NCBI GenBank assembly: GCA_017622995.1
Contig: JAGAQA010000029.1
Location: forward strand, 34,876-98,875
DNA length: 64,000 nt
From: Oscillospiraceae bacterium
GTDB taxonomy: Bacteria > Bacillota > Clostridia > Oscillospirales > Oscillospiraceae
Direction: 5' to 3'
Made by a program: the position numbers and the translations under genes. Under the pieces are notes generated by a model, which ran no database searches, was not told where the DNA came from, and was given only the letters and a program-made list of their open reading frames with translations. The number at the start of each line of letters is the position of its first letter. The stretch's first letter is position 1. Shown piece after piece: positions 1 through 8,010 of this stretch.

Positions 1-2
1 TC

Positions 3-293
3 CCGGGGGCGGATGTGTACCGGTTCGGTGGAGATGAATTTGCGGTTTTTATGGAAAAGCCCACGGCCCGGATTGCCGAAAAGCTTATCGCAGAGTTTCG
101 GGATGCGATGACCAGAAAAGCCGGCAAGGATCCTATTGATCCCGATGAAGCCATCGTTTCCTGCGGATATGCGCTGTATAATCCCGAAACAGACGCCAGC
201 TGTGAGGACATATTCAACAGAGCGGACAGAGATATGTACGAGGACAAAAATAGATTTTACGAAGTCAATCCGCATCTCAGGCAAAGGGGATAA
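3..293 (+). CDS. GGDEF domain protein, C-terminal part (truncated by window edge)
   Basis: The reading frame is open from the first bases of the window, so the gene starts upstream; 96 codons remain. It encodes the GGDEF signature in the context YRFGGDEFAVF, the active-site loop of diguanylate cyclases, which make cyclic di-GMP from two GTP. The residues after it (a helix, then an SCGYALY strand and an ADRDMYEDK helix) match the end of the GGDEF fold, and the protein stops about 25 residues later, so no EAL domain follows. Upstream sensory domains and any inhibitory RxxD site lie outside the window. The GTP:GTP active site looks intact. Confidence in the family is high; the signal it senses is unknown. 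Confidence 0.9.
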   Translation, partial: PGADVYRFGGDEFAVFMEKPTARIAEKLIAEFRDAMTRKAGKDPIDPDEAIVSCGYALYNPETDASCEDIFNRADRDMYEDKNRFYEVNPHLRQRG

Positions 294-407
294 AGCAATT
301 CCATTTCTTTCTTCCTCTGGGGGGAGCGGCGGGACTGCATATGTGAAAGCCCCATATGCGCGCGTATCCCCAGCCTGATTCAGGCCGCGCCGCGGCGGCC
401 GGTGCAA

Positions 408-449
408 GGAAAAAGGTGTGACCATGAAGTCATGGTCACACCTTTTTCC
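408..449. terminator. Bidirectional hairpin terminator
   Basis: A perfect 20-bp inverted repeat (408-427 with 430-449) centred on two bases, with A5 on the left arm and T5 on the right. It lies 33 bp past the stop of the minus-strand ABC operon and 115 bp past the GGDEF stop, so it can end both converging transcripts. Confidence 0.85.
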
Positions 450-481
450 TGTTTTATGAATCACCCTTGGCGGGCGGCTGG

Positions 482-1279
482 TTACTTCGTGCTGATGTCT
501 GCGCCGAAATACTTGTTGGAAAGGGCGCTGAGGGTTCCTTCCGCGCGCAGCTGCTCAATGGCCTGGCTGACGGCCTCCCGCAGGGCGGCGGAGCTTTCGC
601 CCTTCTGCATGGGAATGGCAACCTTGTTGGCCTCTTCCGAGGAGGCTACAATCTTGATCGCCGCGTCCGGGTGCTGGCCCAGGTAATCATAGAAGGATAC
701 ATCCGCATTCAGGGTGGCGTCTGCCCGGCCCTGGAGCACCATCTGAATGGTCTCATCCAGCGTGTCCACGCCGGAACAGGTGGCGCCATAGCTTTCCGCC
801 ATTTCCATATAGGTGCTGCCGATGGAGTTGGCAGTGGTTTTGCCCGCCAGGTCCTCAAAGGAATGGATAGTGTCGTTGTCGTTCTTCACCACCAGGGCGG
901 TGCGGATGTAGGCATAGGGGGTGCTGAAATCATAGGTCTGCTTCCGGGCTTCCGTTACATCCACGCCGTTGATGACCATATCATAGCGGCCGGCTTCCAC
1001 ACCGGCGAGCAGTCCGTCCCATTCGCCCTCAACAAAGGTGGCCTTTACCCCCAGCTTTTGGGCAATGGCCTGGCCCACCTCCACATCGTAGCCCACCAGG
1101 GCATCGCTGTCATCGTGGAAGGACCAGGGAGCCCAGTTGCCCTCCAGGGCGATGACCAGCTCACCTTTTTCCCGGATCTGGGCCAGACGGTCGGAAGAGG
1201 CCTGCTTTTTCCCGCAGGCACACAGTGCCGTAAGGGCCAGGCATACAGCCAGCAGCCCTGCAATTTTCTTTTTCATCAT
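482..1279 (-). CDS. Polar amino-acid ABC transporter, substrate-binding lipoprotein
   Basis: A 265-residue extracytoplasmic binding protein of the SBP_bac_3 family that delivers a polar amino acid (or close analogue) to the adjacent permease. The N-terminus MMKKKIAGLLAVCLALTALC followed by A-C is a lipoprotein signal with lipobox Cys22. The mature part has the family hallmarks: KGELVIALEGNWAPWSF, GYDVEVGQAIAQKLG, and the ligand region GRYDMVINGVDVTEARKQTYDFSTPY. An ATG at 1285 overlaps the stop of the ATPase gene as ATGA but abuts the AAAGGA ribosome site; the ATG at 1279 has a 6-nt spacer and is preferred. It is the last gene of a six-gene operon. The ligand cannot be read from sequence; the upstream esterases and ATP-grasp enzyme suggest a modified amino acid. 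Confidence 0.9.
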   Translation of the reverse strand: MMKKKIAGLLAVCLALTALCACGKKQASSDRLAQIREKGELVIALEGNWAPWSFHDDSDALVGYDVEVGQAIAQKLGVKATFVEGEWDGLLAGVEAGRYDMVINGVDVTEARKQTYDFSTPYAYIRTALVVKNDNDTIHSFEDLAGKTTANSIGSTYMEMAESYGATCSGVDTLDETIQMVLQGRADATLNADVSFYDYLGQHPDAAIKIVASSEEANKVAIPMQKGESSAALREAVSQAIEQLRAEGTLSALSNKYFGADISTK

Positions 1280-1281
1280 GT

Positions 1282-2037
1282 TCATTCCTTTCTCTCCTCG
1301 CCGAGGATGGTTTTCAGGAAGGCACGGGCGCGCTCCTGTTTGGGATTTTGGAAGAAAGCGGTTGGATCACTCTCTTCCACCACAACACCGCCCTCCATGA
1401 ATACCACCTTGGAGGATACATTTTTCGCAAAATTCATTTCGTGGGTTACCACCAGCATGGTCATGCCCTCCTGGGCAAGGGCCCGCATAACCGCCAGCAC
1501 CTCGCCGGTAAGCTCCGGATCCAGGGCGGAGGTGGGTTCATCGAAAAGGATGATTTCCGGGTCCGTGGCCAGAGCCCGGGCAATGGCCACCCGCTGCTGC
1601 TGACCGCCGGAGAGCTGATTGGGATAGGAATCCGCCCGATCGGCCATGCCCACCTTTTGGAGCATCCGCATACCAAGGGCGTTTGCCTGGTCTTTCGGCA
1701 TTTTTCGGCCGATGATCAGCCCTTCCGTCACGTTCTGCAGAGCGGTTTTGTTGCGGAACAGATTGTAGTTCTGAAATACAAAGGCGGTTTTCTTCCGCAG
1801 GGCGCCGATGTCCTTTCTGGTTGCGCCGTGGAGAGGGAACACCTCTCCGTCAAAAATCAGTTCCCCTTCATCCGCGGTTTCCAGAAAGTTGATGCAGCGC
1901 AGGAAGGTGGTTTTTCCGGAACCGCTGGGCCCCAGAATTGCCACCACGTCGCCTTTTTCCACCTCCAGGGACACACTCTTCAGAACTTCCAGCCCGTCAA
2001 AACACTTGCGAAGATTCCTGATTTGCAGCATTGCCAT
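1282..2037 (-). CDS. Polar amino-acid ABC transporter, ATP-binding protein
   Basis: A 251-residue cytoplasmic ATPase that powers amino-acid uptake, GlnQ/HisP type. Walker A is GPSGSGKT (residues 36-43), the Q-loop lies in FVFQNYNLF, the ABC signature is LSGGQQQR (about 143-150), Walker B is ILFDEPTSALD and the switch histidine is in VVTHEMNFA. Length is normal for the family. It starts one base after the permease stop and its own stop overlaps a possible ATG of the binding protein, so the three transporter genes are translated together. Confidence 0.95.
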   Translation of the reverse strand: MAMLQIRNLRKCFDGLEVLKSVSLEVEKGDVVAILGPSGSGKTTFLRCINFLETADEGELIFDGEVFPLHGATRKDIGALRKKTAFVFQNYNLFRNKTALQNVTEGLIIGRKMPKDQANALGMRMLQKVGMADRADSYPNQLSGGQQQRVAIARALATDPEIILFDEPTSALDPELTGEVLAVMRALAQEGMTMLVVTHEMNFAKNVSSKVVFMEGGVVVEESDPTAFFQNPKQERARAFLKTILGEERKE

Positions 2038-2038
2038 G

Positions 2039-2707
2039 TTAATTCGCTCCGTAAGAATTCAGTTTTTTCTCGCCCAGGGCCTGCAGCTTGGTGAGCACGG
2101 TGCAGAACAGCAGGTAAATGAGGGCAACCTCGATATACAGGGCCAGGTGCTCATAGTACCGGGAGGCAATGCGCTGGGTAACCATAAACATTTCCATCAC
2201 CGTAATGTTGGCGGCCAGGGAGGTGTCCTTCACCATGGAAATCAGGTTGTTGGAGAGGGAAGGAAAGGCGGTACGCATTGCCTGGGGGAGAATGATGCGC
2301 CGGATGGTCTGCATATAGGACATACCCACGCAGTACCCCGCTTCCAGCTGTCCTTTTGGTACGGATTCCAGGGCGGCCCGGATGGTTTCGGCACAGTAGG
2401 CCCCCTCGTTGATGGAAAATACCAGCACAGCCGAGGGAAAGGGATCCAGCATGACCCCCAGGTTGGGCAGACCGTAGAAGATCACATACAGCTGCACCAG
2501 CAGGGGCGTACCCCGGACCACCCAGATATAAAACCGGGCGATGCTCTTCAGTACCTTTACGTTTGCGAACTGCACCATGGCTGTAACCACCGCGATGACC
2601 AGCGCCAGTGAAAAGGAAATAACCGTCAGGGGGATGGTCATGGTCAGTCCCGGCAGCAGGATTTTCGGGAAGGAATCCAGCAGGATTCCCAGCAGTCGTT
2701 GATTCAA
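2039..2707 (-). CDS. Polar amino-acid ABC transporter, permease
   Basis: A 222-residue inner-membrane permease of the HisM/GlnP family. Several hydrophobic helices are visible, starting with LPGLTMTIPLTVISFSLALV. The EAA loop that docks on the ATPase is present as VPKGQLEAGYCVGMSYMQTIRRIILPQA. Only one permease gene is present, so the channel is probably a homodimer. It begins 18 bp after the ATP-grasp gene stop and is followed immediately by the ATPase. Confidence 0.93.
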   Translation of the reverse strand: MNQRLLGILLDSFPKILLPGLTMTIPLTVISFSLALVIAVVTAMVQFANVKVLKSIARFYIWVVRGTPLLVQLYVIFYGLPNLGVMLDPFPSAVLVFSINEGAYCAETIRAALESVPKGQLEAGYCVGMSYMQTIRRIILPQAMRTAFPSLSNNLISMVKDTSLAANITVMEMFMVTQRIASRYYEHLALYIEVALIYLLFCTVLTKLQALGEKKLNSYGAN

Positions 2708-2725
2708 AGCAAGCTCCTTTTGGTC

Positions 2726-3916
2726 TTACAGCTGTTCGGCCATATCCCGGTAGAACGCATCCAGTTCTTCCTGGGTATCAAAGTTTGCCACATACATCTG
2801 GTTGGCCATGGCGCCGGACAGGGCATCGGGGATCCGCCCGTTCATGACGATATGGCCTGCGTACTTCATCATGATTTCATAGTCGTCCAGCTTGTAGCGG
2901 TTGCCGTCCCGGCGGCCGTAGAAGGCGCAGAAATGGTGCGCACCCGTAGGCTTGGTGTTGCTGTCGAAGCAGACCATGTCCGCCCAGATCTTATACACGT
3001 CGGTTTCCTGGCTGTAGTTGTACATATCCGGGGTATAGCCGCCGGCAGGACGCATATTCACTTCCAGACCCAGCACATCGCCCTTCTTGCCCAGGCCCTC
3101 CTGATCCTCCGTCAGCACGAAGAATTCCAGATGGATGAACCGGCTCTTGACGCCGAAGGCCTTCACGGTCCGCAGACCGGCAGAGCGAATGTTGTCCGGC
3201 AGATCCTTGACCAGATAATAGACGGAGTCGCTGTTGTTGTTGACAATATCCATAATAGACCGGGGGGAGATGTTGCCGGACTCAAACAGAGGCTGTCCTT
3301 TGGAATCCACAATGGCGTCGTAGGTCTGCACATAGCCCCGGACAAACTCTTCCATGATGTACACGGTATCATCCTTGTGCTCCATAAAGAAGGCCAACTC
3401 CTCGTCGGACTGGAGCTTGTAGGTGTTGTTGGCGCCTACGCCGTTGTCGGGCTTGACCACAACGGGATAGCCCACGGTGTTTGCAAAATCCAGAGCGTCA
3501 TCCATCCCCTCGATCAGGTGATACCGGGCGGTGGGGAGACCTGCCTTGGCGTAGTATTCCTTCATGGCAGACTTATACTTGATTTTGCGCATATCGCAGT
3601 CCTTGGGACCGGTGGTGATGTTGAATTCGGTGCGCAGCCTGGCATCCCGCATGAGCCAGTATTCGTTGTTGGATTCCAGCCAGTCGATCTTGCCGTATTT
3701 GAAGGAGAAGAAGGCCACTGCCTTAAAGACCTCGTCGTAGTTTTCCAGGCTGGATACCTTGTAGTATTCATGAAGGCTGTCCCGCAGCTCCTGCAGCAGG
3801 TTTTCGTAGGGGCAGTCGCCGATGCCCAGAACCCGCATGCCGTTTTTCTTCAGCTCCGCGCAGAATTTCCAGTAGGTCATGGGAAAATTGGGGGAAATAA
3901 AAATAAAGTTTTTCAT
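2726..3916 (-). CDS. ATP-grasp carboxylate-amine ligase family protein
   Basis: A 396-residue cytoplasmic protein with an ATP-grasp fold, which joins a carboxylate to an amine or similar nucleophile through an acyl phosphate. Visible landmarks are the nucleotide-binding strand YPVVVKPDNGVGANNTYKL (about 150-170), the hinge YIMEEFVRGY and the Mg-binding LEVNMRPAGGYTPDMYNYS near residue 300. The N-terminal pre-ATP-grasp region starts FIFISPNFPMTYWKFC. It resembles amino-acid ligases and orphan ATP-grasp proteins often labelled as CPSase-like, but it is far too short to be CPSase and real carB lies elsewhere in this window. It sits between two esterase-fold genes and an amino-acid importer, so a small-molecule or dipeptide-type substrate is likely (inference). 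The substrate is not identifiable. Confidence 0.85.
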   Translation of the reverse strand: MKNFIFISPNFPMTYWKFCAELKKNGMRVLGIGDCPYENLLQELRDSLHEYYKVSSLENYDEVFKAVAFFSFKYGKIDWLESNNEYWLMRDARLRTEFNITTGPKDCDMRKIKYKSAMKEYYAKAGLPTARYHLIEGMDDALDFANTVGYPVVVKPDNGVGANNTYKLQSDEELAFFMEHKDDTVYIMEEFVRGYVQTYDAIVDSKGQPLFESGNISPRSIMDIVNNNSDSVYYLVKDLPDNIRSAGLRTVKAFGVKSRFIHLEFFVLTEDQEGLGKKGDVLGLEVNMRPAGGYTPDMYNYSQETDVYKIWADMVCFDSNTKPTGAHHFCAFYGRRDGNRYKLDDYEIMMKYAGHIVMNGRIPDALSGAMANQMYVANFDTQEELDAFYRDMAEQL

Positions 3917-3949
3917 AAGGAATGTCTCTCTTTCTGTATATTCAGGCTG

Positions 3950-4702
3950 TTATCCCAACAACCAAGGCAGGTAAGTTACCACCATTTTGTGCCACCAGGG
4001 CCAGTCGTGGTTTACGTCATGCCCCCAGTATTCAAACCGGGTGTGGATGCCCTTGCGGCAGCAGACCTCATCCAGCTTCCGGGTGCTTTCCAGCAAAATA
4101 TCCTCCCAGGCGCCCTGGCCCACTACCACCAGAGACTTCTGGCTGTTGTACATATTCATATAGGGATGATCCCAAGGCATATTGTTCAGGTAGAAAACGG
4201 GGCAGTTGTTGTAAACCAGATCGTCGCAGTAGCTGCCGAAGAATTCCTTGTTGTCGTAGAGACCGGAGATGGCGAAGCAGCCGCAGAACAGGTCGGGACG
4301 GCGGTAGTAGAAGTTGGCGGCGTGCATGGCGCCCATGGAGCAGCCAAAGGTGAGGATGCCCTGATCGTACCCGTTGCGCTCCCCGCTCAGATGCCTGATG
4401 TAGGGAACCAGTTCGTCCACAATGTAGTGGAAGTAGCGCTCGTGGTTTTCGATGCGCCAGCGGTTGTCGGCGCCCATGGCGGCCCAGGCCTCGTTGTCGA
4501 TGGAGTCGGCACAGTAAACGGTACACTGGCCGGACTCAATCCAGGGGGACCAGGTGGCGGGCATATTGTTCCCCTCAAAGTCGAAGAAACGGCCGCCCTG
4601 GCAGGGGAAAAACAGAACGGGCTTTCCGTAGGAGCCGTAGACCTTGAATTCCATGTCCCTTCTCAGATTGCTGCTGTAGTGCTTAAAATAACGTACTTCC
4701 AT
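3950..4702 (-). CDS. Esterase-fold alpha/beta hydrolase (second esterase of operon)
   Basis: A 250-residue protein with the putative-esterase (PF00756-like) alpha/beta-hydrolase fold and no signal peptide, so cytoplasmic. The nucleophile elbow is G-C-S-M-G with Ser122; candidate catalytic histidines are His228 or His232 in GHDVNHDWPWW. It is related to but clearly diverged from the esterase encoded just upstream (GSSMGG elbow), so the operon carries two non-identical paralogues. The start at 4702 has AGAGAGG seven bases upstream; an ATG at 4756 would overlap the previous gene and lacks a good site. The substrate is unknown. Family members include S-formylglutathione hydrolase, mycolyltransferases and siderophore esterases; nothing here selects among them. 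Confidence 0.85.
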   Translation of the reverse strand: MEVRYFKHYSSNLRRDMEFKVYGSYGKPVLFFPCQGGRFFDFEGNNMPATWSPWIESGQCTVYCADSIDNEAWAAMGADNRWRIENHERYFHYIVDELVPYIRHLSGERNGYDQGILTFGCSMGAMHAANFYYRRPDLFCGCFAISGLYDNKEFFGSYCDDLVYNNCPVFYLNNMPWDHPYMNMYNSQKSLVVVGQGAWEDILLESTRKLDEVCCRKGIHTRFEYWGHDVNHDWPWWHKMVVTYLPWLLG

Positions 4703-4740
4703 ACGGTTACCTCTCTTTGTAAGATTGAGAAAATAAAAGC

Positions 4741-5496
4741 TTAAACGCCCAGACACTCCATGAAAATCGGCACCTGTCTGGCCCAGGAGGCCTCACAGTG
4801 GGTGCCCTCCGGCACGATCCGGAAGGCCAGATTCACCCGCTTGGTCATCAGCAGGTGGCTGGTGGAGAACAGCGCCTCAGCGTTGGCGACGTGGTTGAAC
4901 ATCTCCTTGGCACCGTAGTCCAGATAGATGCAGGTGTCCCGGCGGATGTGGGCCCGGGCGATGAGCTCCAGCATTTTTCCGGGAGCCACCCACAGGCTGG
5001 GACTCAGACAGGCCGCCCGCTGGAAAACGTGATTAAAGGTGGTGGCGGCATACAGGGCCATGAGCCCGCCCATGCTGGAACCGGCGATGAGGGTGTTGCA
5101 CCGGTCCGGCAGGGTGCGGTAGGTGCTGTCAATATAAGGCTTCAGGTCGTTGATGAGCCAGTGCATATAATGCTTGCCCCGGCCCTTGATTTTTCCAAGC
5201 TCGGAATTTTCAAAGGTGACAGGAGAATATTCCTCCAGCCGGCCGTTGCCCACATAGTTGCACTCGATGCCTACCAGGATCAGCTGCTTGCCGCTCTCAT
5301 CCATATAGTCCTTCATGCCCCAGGAGGTGCCGTAGGTGGCGTCCTCGTCGAAAAATATATTGTGTCCGTCGAACAGATACATAACGGGGTAGCGCTTTTC
5401 GGGCTCCTGGGTGTAGCTTTCCGGCAGGTAAACATAGGCTCTGCGAACCTGGTCTCCGGAGAGCTGTGGAATGGTAATGTCCCATTTGATGACCAT
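4741..5496 (-). CDS. Esterase-fold alpha/beta hydrolase (first gene of operon)
   Basis: A 251-residue cytoplasmic hydrolase of the esterase D/Fes-like group. It has the typical start (AYVYLPESY then YPVMYLFDGHNIFFD), the nucleophile elbow G-S-S-M-G with Ser141, a possible acid at Asp193 in YLDYG and the catalytic His233 in GTHCEASW. It is the promoter-proximal gene of the six-gene operon, 38 bp ahead of the second esterase. The ribosome site AAGGAAGT lies 6 bases before the ATG. The resemblance to enterochelin-esterase-like proteins is at fold level only; no siderophore synthesis genes are nearby. Confidence 0.87.
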   Translation of the reverse strand: MVIKWDITIPQLSGDQVRRAYVYLPESYTQEPEKRYPVMYLFDGHNIFFDEDATYGTSWGMKDYMDESGKQLILVGIECNYVGNGRLEEYSPVTFENSELGKIKGRGKHYMHWLINDLKPYIDSTYRTLPDRCNTLIAGSSMGGLMALYAATTFNHVFQRAACLSPSLWVAPGKMLELIARAHIRRDTCIYLDYGAKEMFNHVANAEALFSTSHLLMTKRVNLAFRIVPEGTHCEASWARQVPIFMECLGV

Positions 5497-5556
5497 GAAA
5501 ATACTTCCTTCGTTCCTTGTAAAATATGGCAGTTTTTACCGCTTACTTAATATATC

Positions 5557-5585
5557 AGTATACGGGAAACCCCCGGCTTTGTCAA
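5557..5585 (-). promoter_or_regulatory. Sigma-A promoter of the esterase/ATP-grasp/ABC operon
   Basis: On the minus strand a consensus -35 TTGACA (5585-5580) is followed after exactly 17 bases by TATACT (5562-5557). Predicted transcription starts about 55 bp before the first esterase ATG. The -35 box lies inside the terminator hairpin of the preceding gene. Confidence 0.85.
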
Positions 5586-5597
5586 GAAAGCCGGGGG
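5570..5597 (-). terminator. Hairpin downstream of the PHP gene, overlapping the next promoter
   Basis: A perfect 11-bp stem (CCCCCGGCTTT at 5570-5580 and its complement at 5587-5597) with a 6-base loop, followed on the minus strand by a short TTT. It lies 71 bp past the PHP gene stop. Its loop and inner stem contain the TTGACA of the next operon. Confidence 0.65.
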
Positions 5598-5667
5598 AAA
5601 TCTGTAGCCTCAGCAAAAGCAAACGAACACCAGGGGTGTACAAATTGTGCAGGACATACAATTGCCG

Positions 5668-6456
5668 CTATTTGATTTTGTGAAAGATGGGCTGGCGGTC
5701 CTGGAAGGTACACACATAGCCGAAAATATCGCCCAGCAGCTTTTCCGCGGTATCACAGTACTGTCCCACCCGTTCACATCTGTGGGCATCGGAGCCCACG
5801 GTGACGATTTCACCGCCCAGCTCCTGGAACCGGCGGAAAAAGTCGATGGTTGGCAGGAAGCCCACACTGCGGTCTACGCCGCTGGTGTTCATTTCCAGTC
5901 CCTTGTCCTTGGCGGCCAGGGTTTTGAGAATTTCATCCAGCACCTCCCGGTGGGCGGCGTATTCCAGAGGAGACCGGGTGGGATTAAAGGGGGACTTCAT
6001 CAGAAAGGTCAGGTGGGCCAGAACATCAAAATCCTCATGGGTCTGTACCCGTTTCAGGGTTTCCTCCAGAAATTCCCGCTGGGCATCCCCGGGGATTTTT
6101 CCCTGCCAGTATTCCTTGAAGTAGACATCCAGGCCATGAACAAAGTGAACGCTGCCCAGTACAAAGTCATAGTGCCGCTGGCTGAGCTTTTGCAGGAGCA
6201 GGGATTGATTGTTCTCCAAAAGACCGAACTCCATGCCCCGGCGGATTTTCAGCCCGGGAACCTCCAGATGGTCGTATTCCTGATTGTAGCGGTTCACATC
6301 AAACATCATGGTCTGGCTTACGGCCAGAGGATCAAAATCCACGTGGTCCGTAAAGCAGATTTCCGTCAGCCCCTGCTTTGCGGCGGCATTGGCCAGCTCC
6401 AGGCCGCTGTCGTGACCGTCAAAGGATACGACGGAGTGAATATGATAGTCAAACAT
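5668..6456 (-). CDS. PHP-domain phosphatase, histidinol-phosphatase (HisJ) family
   Basis: A 262-residue metal-dependent phosphoesterase of the PHP superfamily. Motif I is DYHIHSVVSFDGHD near the N-terminus, then CFTDHVDFD, the central H in LGSVHFVHG, DVLAHLTFL and the C-terminal VTVGSDAHRCERVGQYCD. These are the metal-ligand histidines and aspartates of HisJ/HisK-type L-histidinol phosphatases. No other his genes are here, so a general phosphatase role is equally possible. The start overlaps the 3' end of mutY by 8 bp, which implies coupled translation. Confidence 0.88.
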   Translation of the reverse strand: MFDYHIHSVVSFDGHDSGLELANAAAKQGLTEICFTDHVDFDPLAVSQTMMFDVNRYNQEYDHLEVPGLKIRRGMEFGLLENNQSLLLQKLSQRHYDFVLGSVHFVHGLDVYFKEYWQGKIPGDAQREFLEETLKRVQTHEDFDVLAHLTFLMKSPFNPTRSPLEYAAHREVLDEILKTLAAKDKGLEMNTSGVDRSVGFLPTIDFFRRFQELGGEIVTVGSDAHRCERVGQYCDTAEKLLGDIFGYVCTFQDRQPIFHKIK

Positions 6457-7492
6457 GGCGTTCCTCCTCCCAGAACTGGCGGAAGGCGGTGGGCAGAGCA
6501 GCGGATTGCTCCAGCTCCTCCGGTGTCAGCCAGACGAACCGGGAATCCTTCCGGCTGACCTCCAGGAACACGCCTTCCATTTCCCAGATGATGTGGGTGA
6601 AAATATGCTTCCGATGAATGATTTTTTTCAGCTCAGTGGGTTCTACGCCCCATTCTTCCGCCTGCCGGAGGGCATCTCCCTGTTCCAGCCTGCCGGGGAC
6701 ATTGGGAAATTCCCACAGTCCTGCCAGCAGTCCCGTATCCCCCCGCTTGCCCAGGGCATAGGCGCCCTGACAGCGGAAGATGAAAACGGTTTTTTCCTCC
6801 CGGCGTTTCTCTTTTTTCGCTTTCTTCACAGGAAGCGTCTGGGCAGTACCCCTCCGGAAACCCAGACAGAACCCGCTGCAGGGACACAGGCCGCATTCCG
6901 GGGGCCGGTTGGGGCCGCACAGCGTGGCGCCCAGCTCCATCAGCGCCTGGGTAAAGGTGCCTGCTTCCCCGGGATAAACCGCGGCAAGCATATTGGTTAC
7001 CTTTTCCTTGGTCCCGGGAGCGTCAATGGGCGTGGGATCATCGGTCAGCCGGGAAACAAGCCGCAGCACATTGCCGTCCACCGCCGGCGTGGGGCTGTCA
7101 AAGGCAATGGAGCAGATGGCTCCGGCCGTGTAGGGACCAATGCCGGGAAGAGACAGGCAGACGCTGTGCTCCCGGGGGAAAACCCCGCCGTATTCCGACA
7201 CAATCACCTGGGCGGCTTTTTTCAGATTCCGGACCCGGCTGTAATAGCCCAATCCCTCCCAGAGCTTGTGAAGGGCATCGTCGTCACACCGGGCAAGGTC
7301 CGCAATGGTGGGAAGGGCGGACAGAAAACGGGCATAGTAGCCCTTTACGGCCTCAACCCGGGTCTGCTGCAGCATGATCTCCGATACCCAGATCCGGTAG
7401 GGGTCCTTTGTGTGCCGCCAGGGCAGATCCCGGGCGCAGCTGCGGTACCACTGGGGCAGCGTATCCGGAAGCTGGGAAAGGATGGCGTCCAT
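6449..7492 (-). CDS. mutY: A/G-specific adenine glycosylase
   Basis: A 347-residue base-excision repair enzyme that removes adenine mispaired with 8-oxoguanine. The N-terminal domain has SEIMLQQTRVE with catalytic Glu38, then a helix-hairpin-helix LPGIGPYTAGAICSIAF and the catalytic Asp in AVDGNVLRL. The [4Fe-4S] cysteines follow as C-x7-C-x2-C-x5-C (CGPNRPPECGLCPCSGFC), the seven-residue first gap being a Firmicute variant. The C-terminal NUDIX-like domain that recognises 8-oxoG is present. The ribosome site GGAGGAG precedes the ATG. Confidence 0.96.
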   Translation of the reverse strand: MDAILSQLPDTLPQWYRSCARDLPWRHTKDPYRIWVSEIMLQQTRVEAVKGYYARFLSALPTIADLARCDDDALHKLWEGLGYYSRVRNLKKAAQVIVSEYGGVFPREHSVCLSLPGIGPYTAGAICSIAFDSPTPAVDGNVLRLVSRLTDDPTPIDAPGTKEKVTNMLAAVYPGEAGTFTQALMELGATLCGPNRPPECGLCPCSGFCLGFRRGTAQTLPVKKAKKEKRREEKTVFIFRCQGAYALGKRGDTGLLAGLWEFPNVPGRLEQGDALRQAEEWGVEPTELKKIIHRKHIFTHIIWEMEGVFLEVSRKDSRFVWLTPEELEQSAALPTAFRQFWEEERHV

Positions 7493-7539
7493 GGGTGCTC
7501 CTCCTGAAAAAAGACAGACGTTTTTGTCGTTTCACCGCT

Positions 7540-7569
7540 ATTGTACAACAGAGGTTTTCCTGCTGTCAA
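7540..7569 (-). promoter_or_regulatory. Predicted mutY promoter
   Basis: Minus-strand TTGACA (7569-7564), an 18-base spacer and TACAAT (7545-7540), about 45 bp before the mutY ATG. Confidence 0.7.
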
Positions 7570-7828
7570 GAGGAGGAACGGCTGTACAGTTAGAAAACAA
7601 AATGGTAAAAACACAAAAAAAAACGGATAACGACAGCTTGCGGGGAGCGAGAGACACAAAACGGGCAAGACCTGGGATATGCAAAAATTTACAGCACAAA
7701 AACATGGAAATCTTTGGATAAATCAAAAATGGCAGAGATCATAAGGAAAAGTCAATGTACAAATTAGCAAAAAATGATAATTAAATTTAGATAAATCTCC
7801 AAAAATGATTTTTGCGTGCCGATAAATA
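7570..7828. other. AT-rich spacer between mutY and PTS promoters
   Basis: About 260 bp that are markedly AT-rich compared with the flanking genes. It holds only short, unconvincing reading frames. It may act as an upstream activating or curved-DNA region for the PTS promoter; no cre-type or antiterminator (RAT) sequence was recognised. Confidence 0.5.
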
Positions 7829-7857
7829 TTGACAACTTATGAACGTTGTGCTACTTT
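7829..7857 (+). promoter_or_regulatory. Predicted promoter of the PTS operon
   Basis: TTGACA (7829-7834), a 17-base spacer and TACTTT (7852-7857). The transcript would have a leader of about 145 nt before the IIA start; no known riboswitch was recognised in it. Confidence 0.7.
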
Positions 7858-8010
7858 ATTCCTGAAAAGAAGATTCCACGCCCGGTTGCAGATGCAGGAA
7901 CGGAAGGCAAGGACGCCAGCGCCGATCTGAAGCAGTATAGTCAGATAGGTGCTTTTTTCGTGGAAAGATTTCCTGCTCTGCCGTGCCGAATTGGAGAAAG
8001 GAACATAACT

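Noticed and set aside
2726-3916. Carbamoyl-phosphate synthase large subunit
   Set aside because: It has a single ATP-grasp unit of 396 residues, while the real carB (1059 residues) is at 60584-63763.
2699-4744. 681-codon open frame on the plus strand
   Set aside because: It lies antisense to the ATP-grasp and esterase genes, has no domain and is a by-product of high GC at codon position 3.
4741-5496. Siderophore (enterochelin-type) esterase
   Set aside because: Only fold-level similarity; there are no siderophore synthesis or iron-siderophore uptake genes, and the linked importer is of the amino-acid type.
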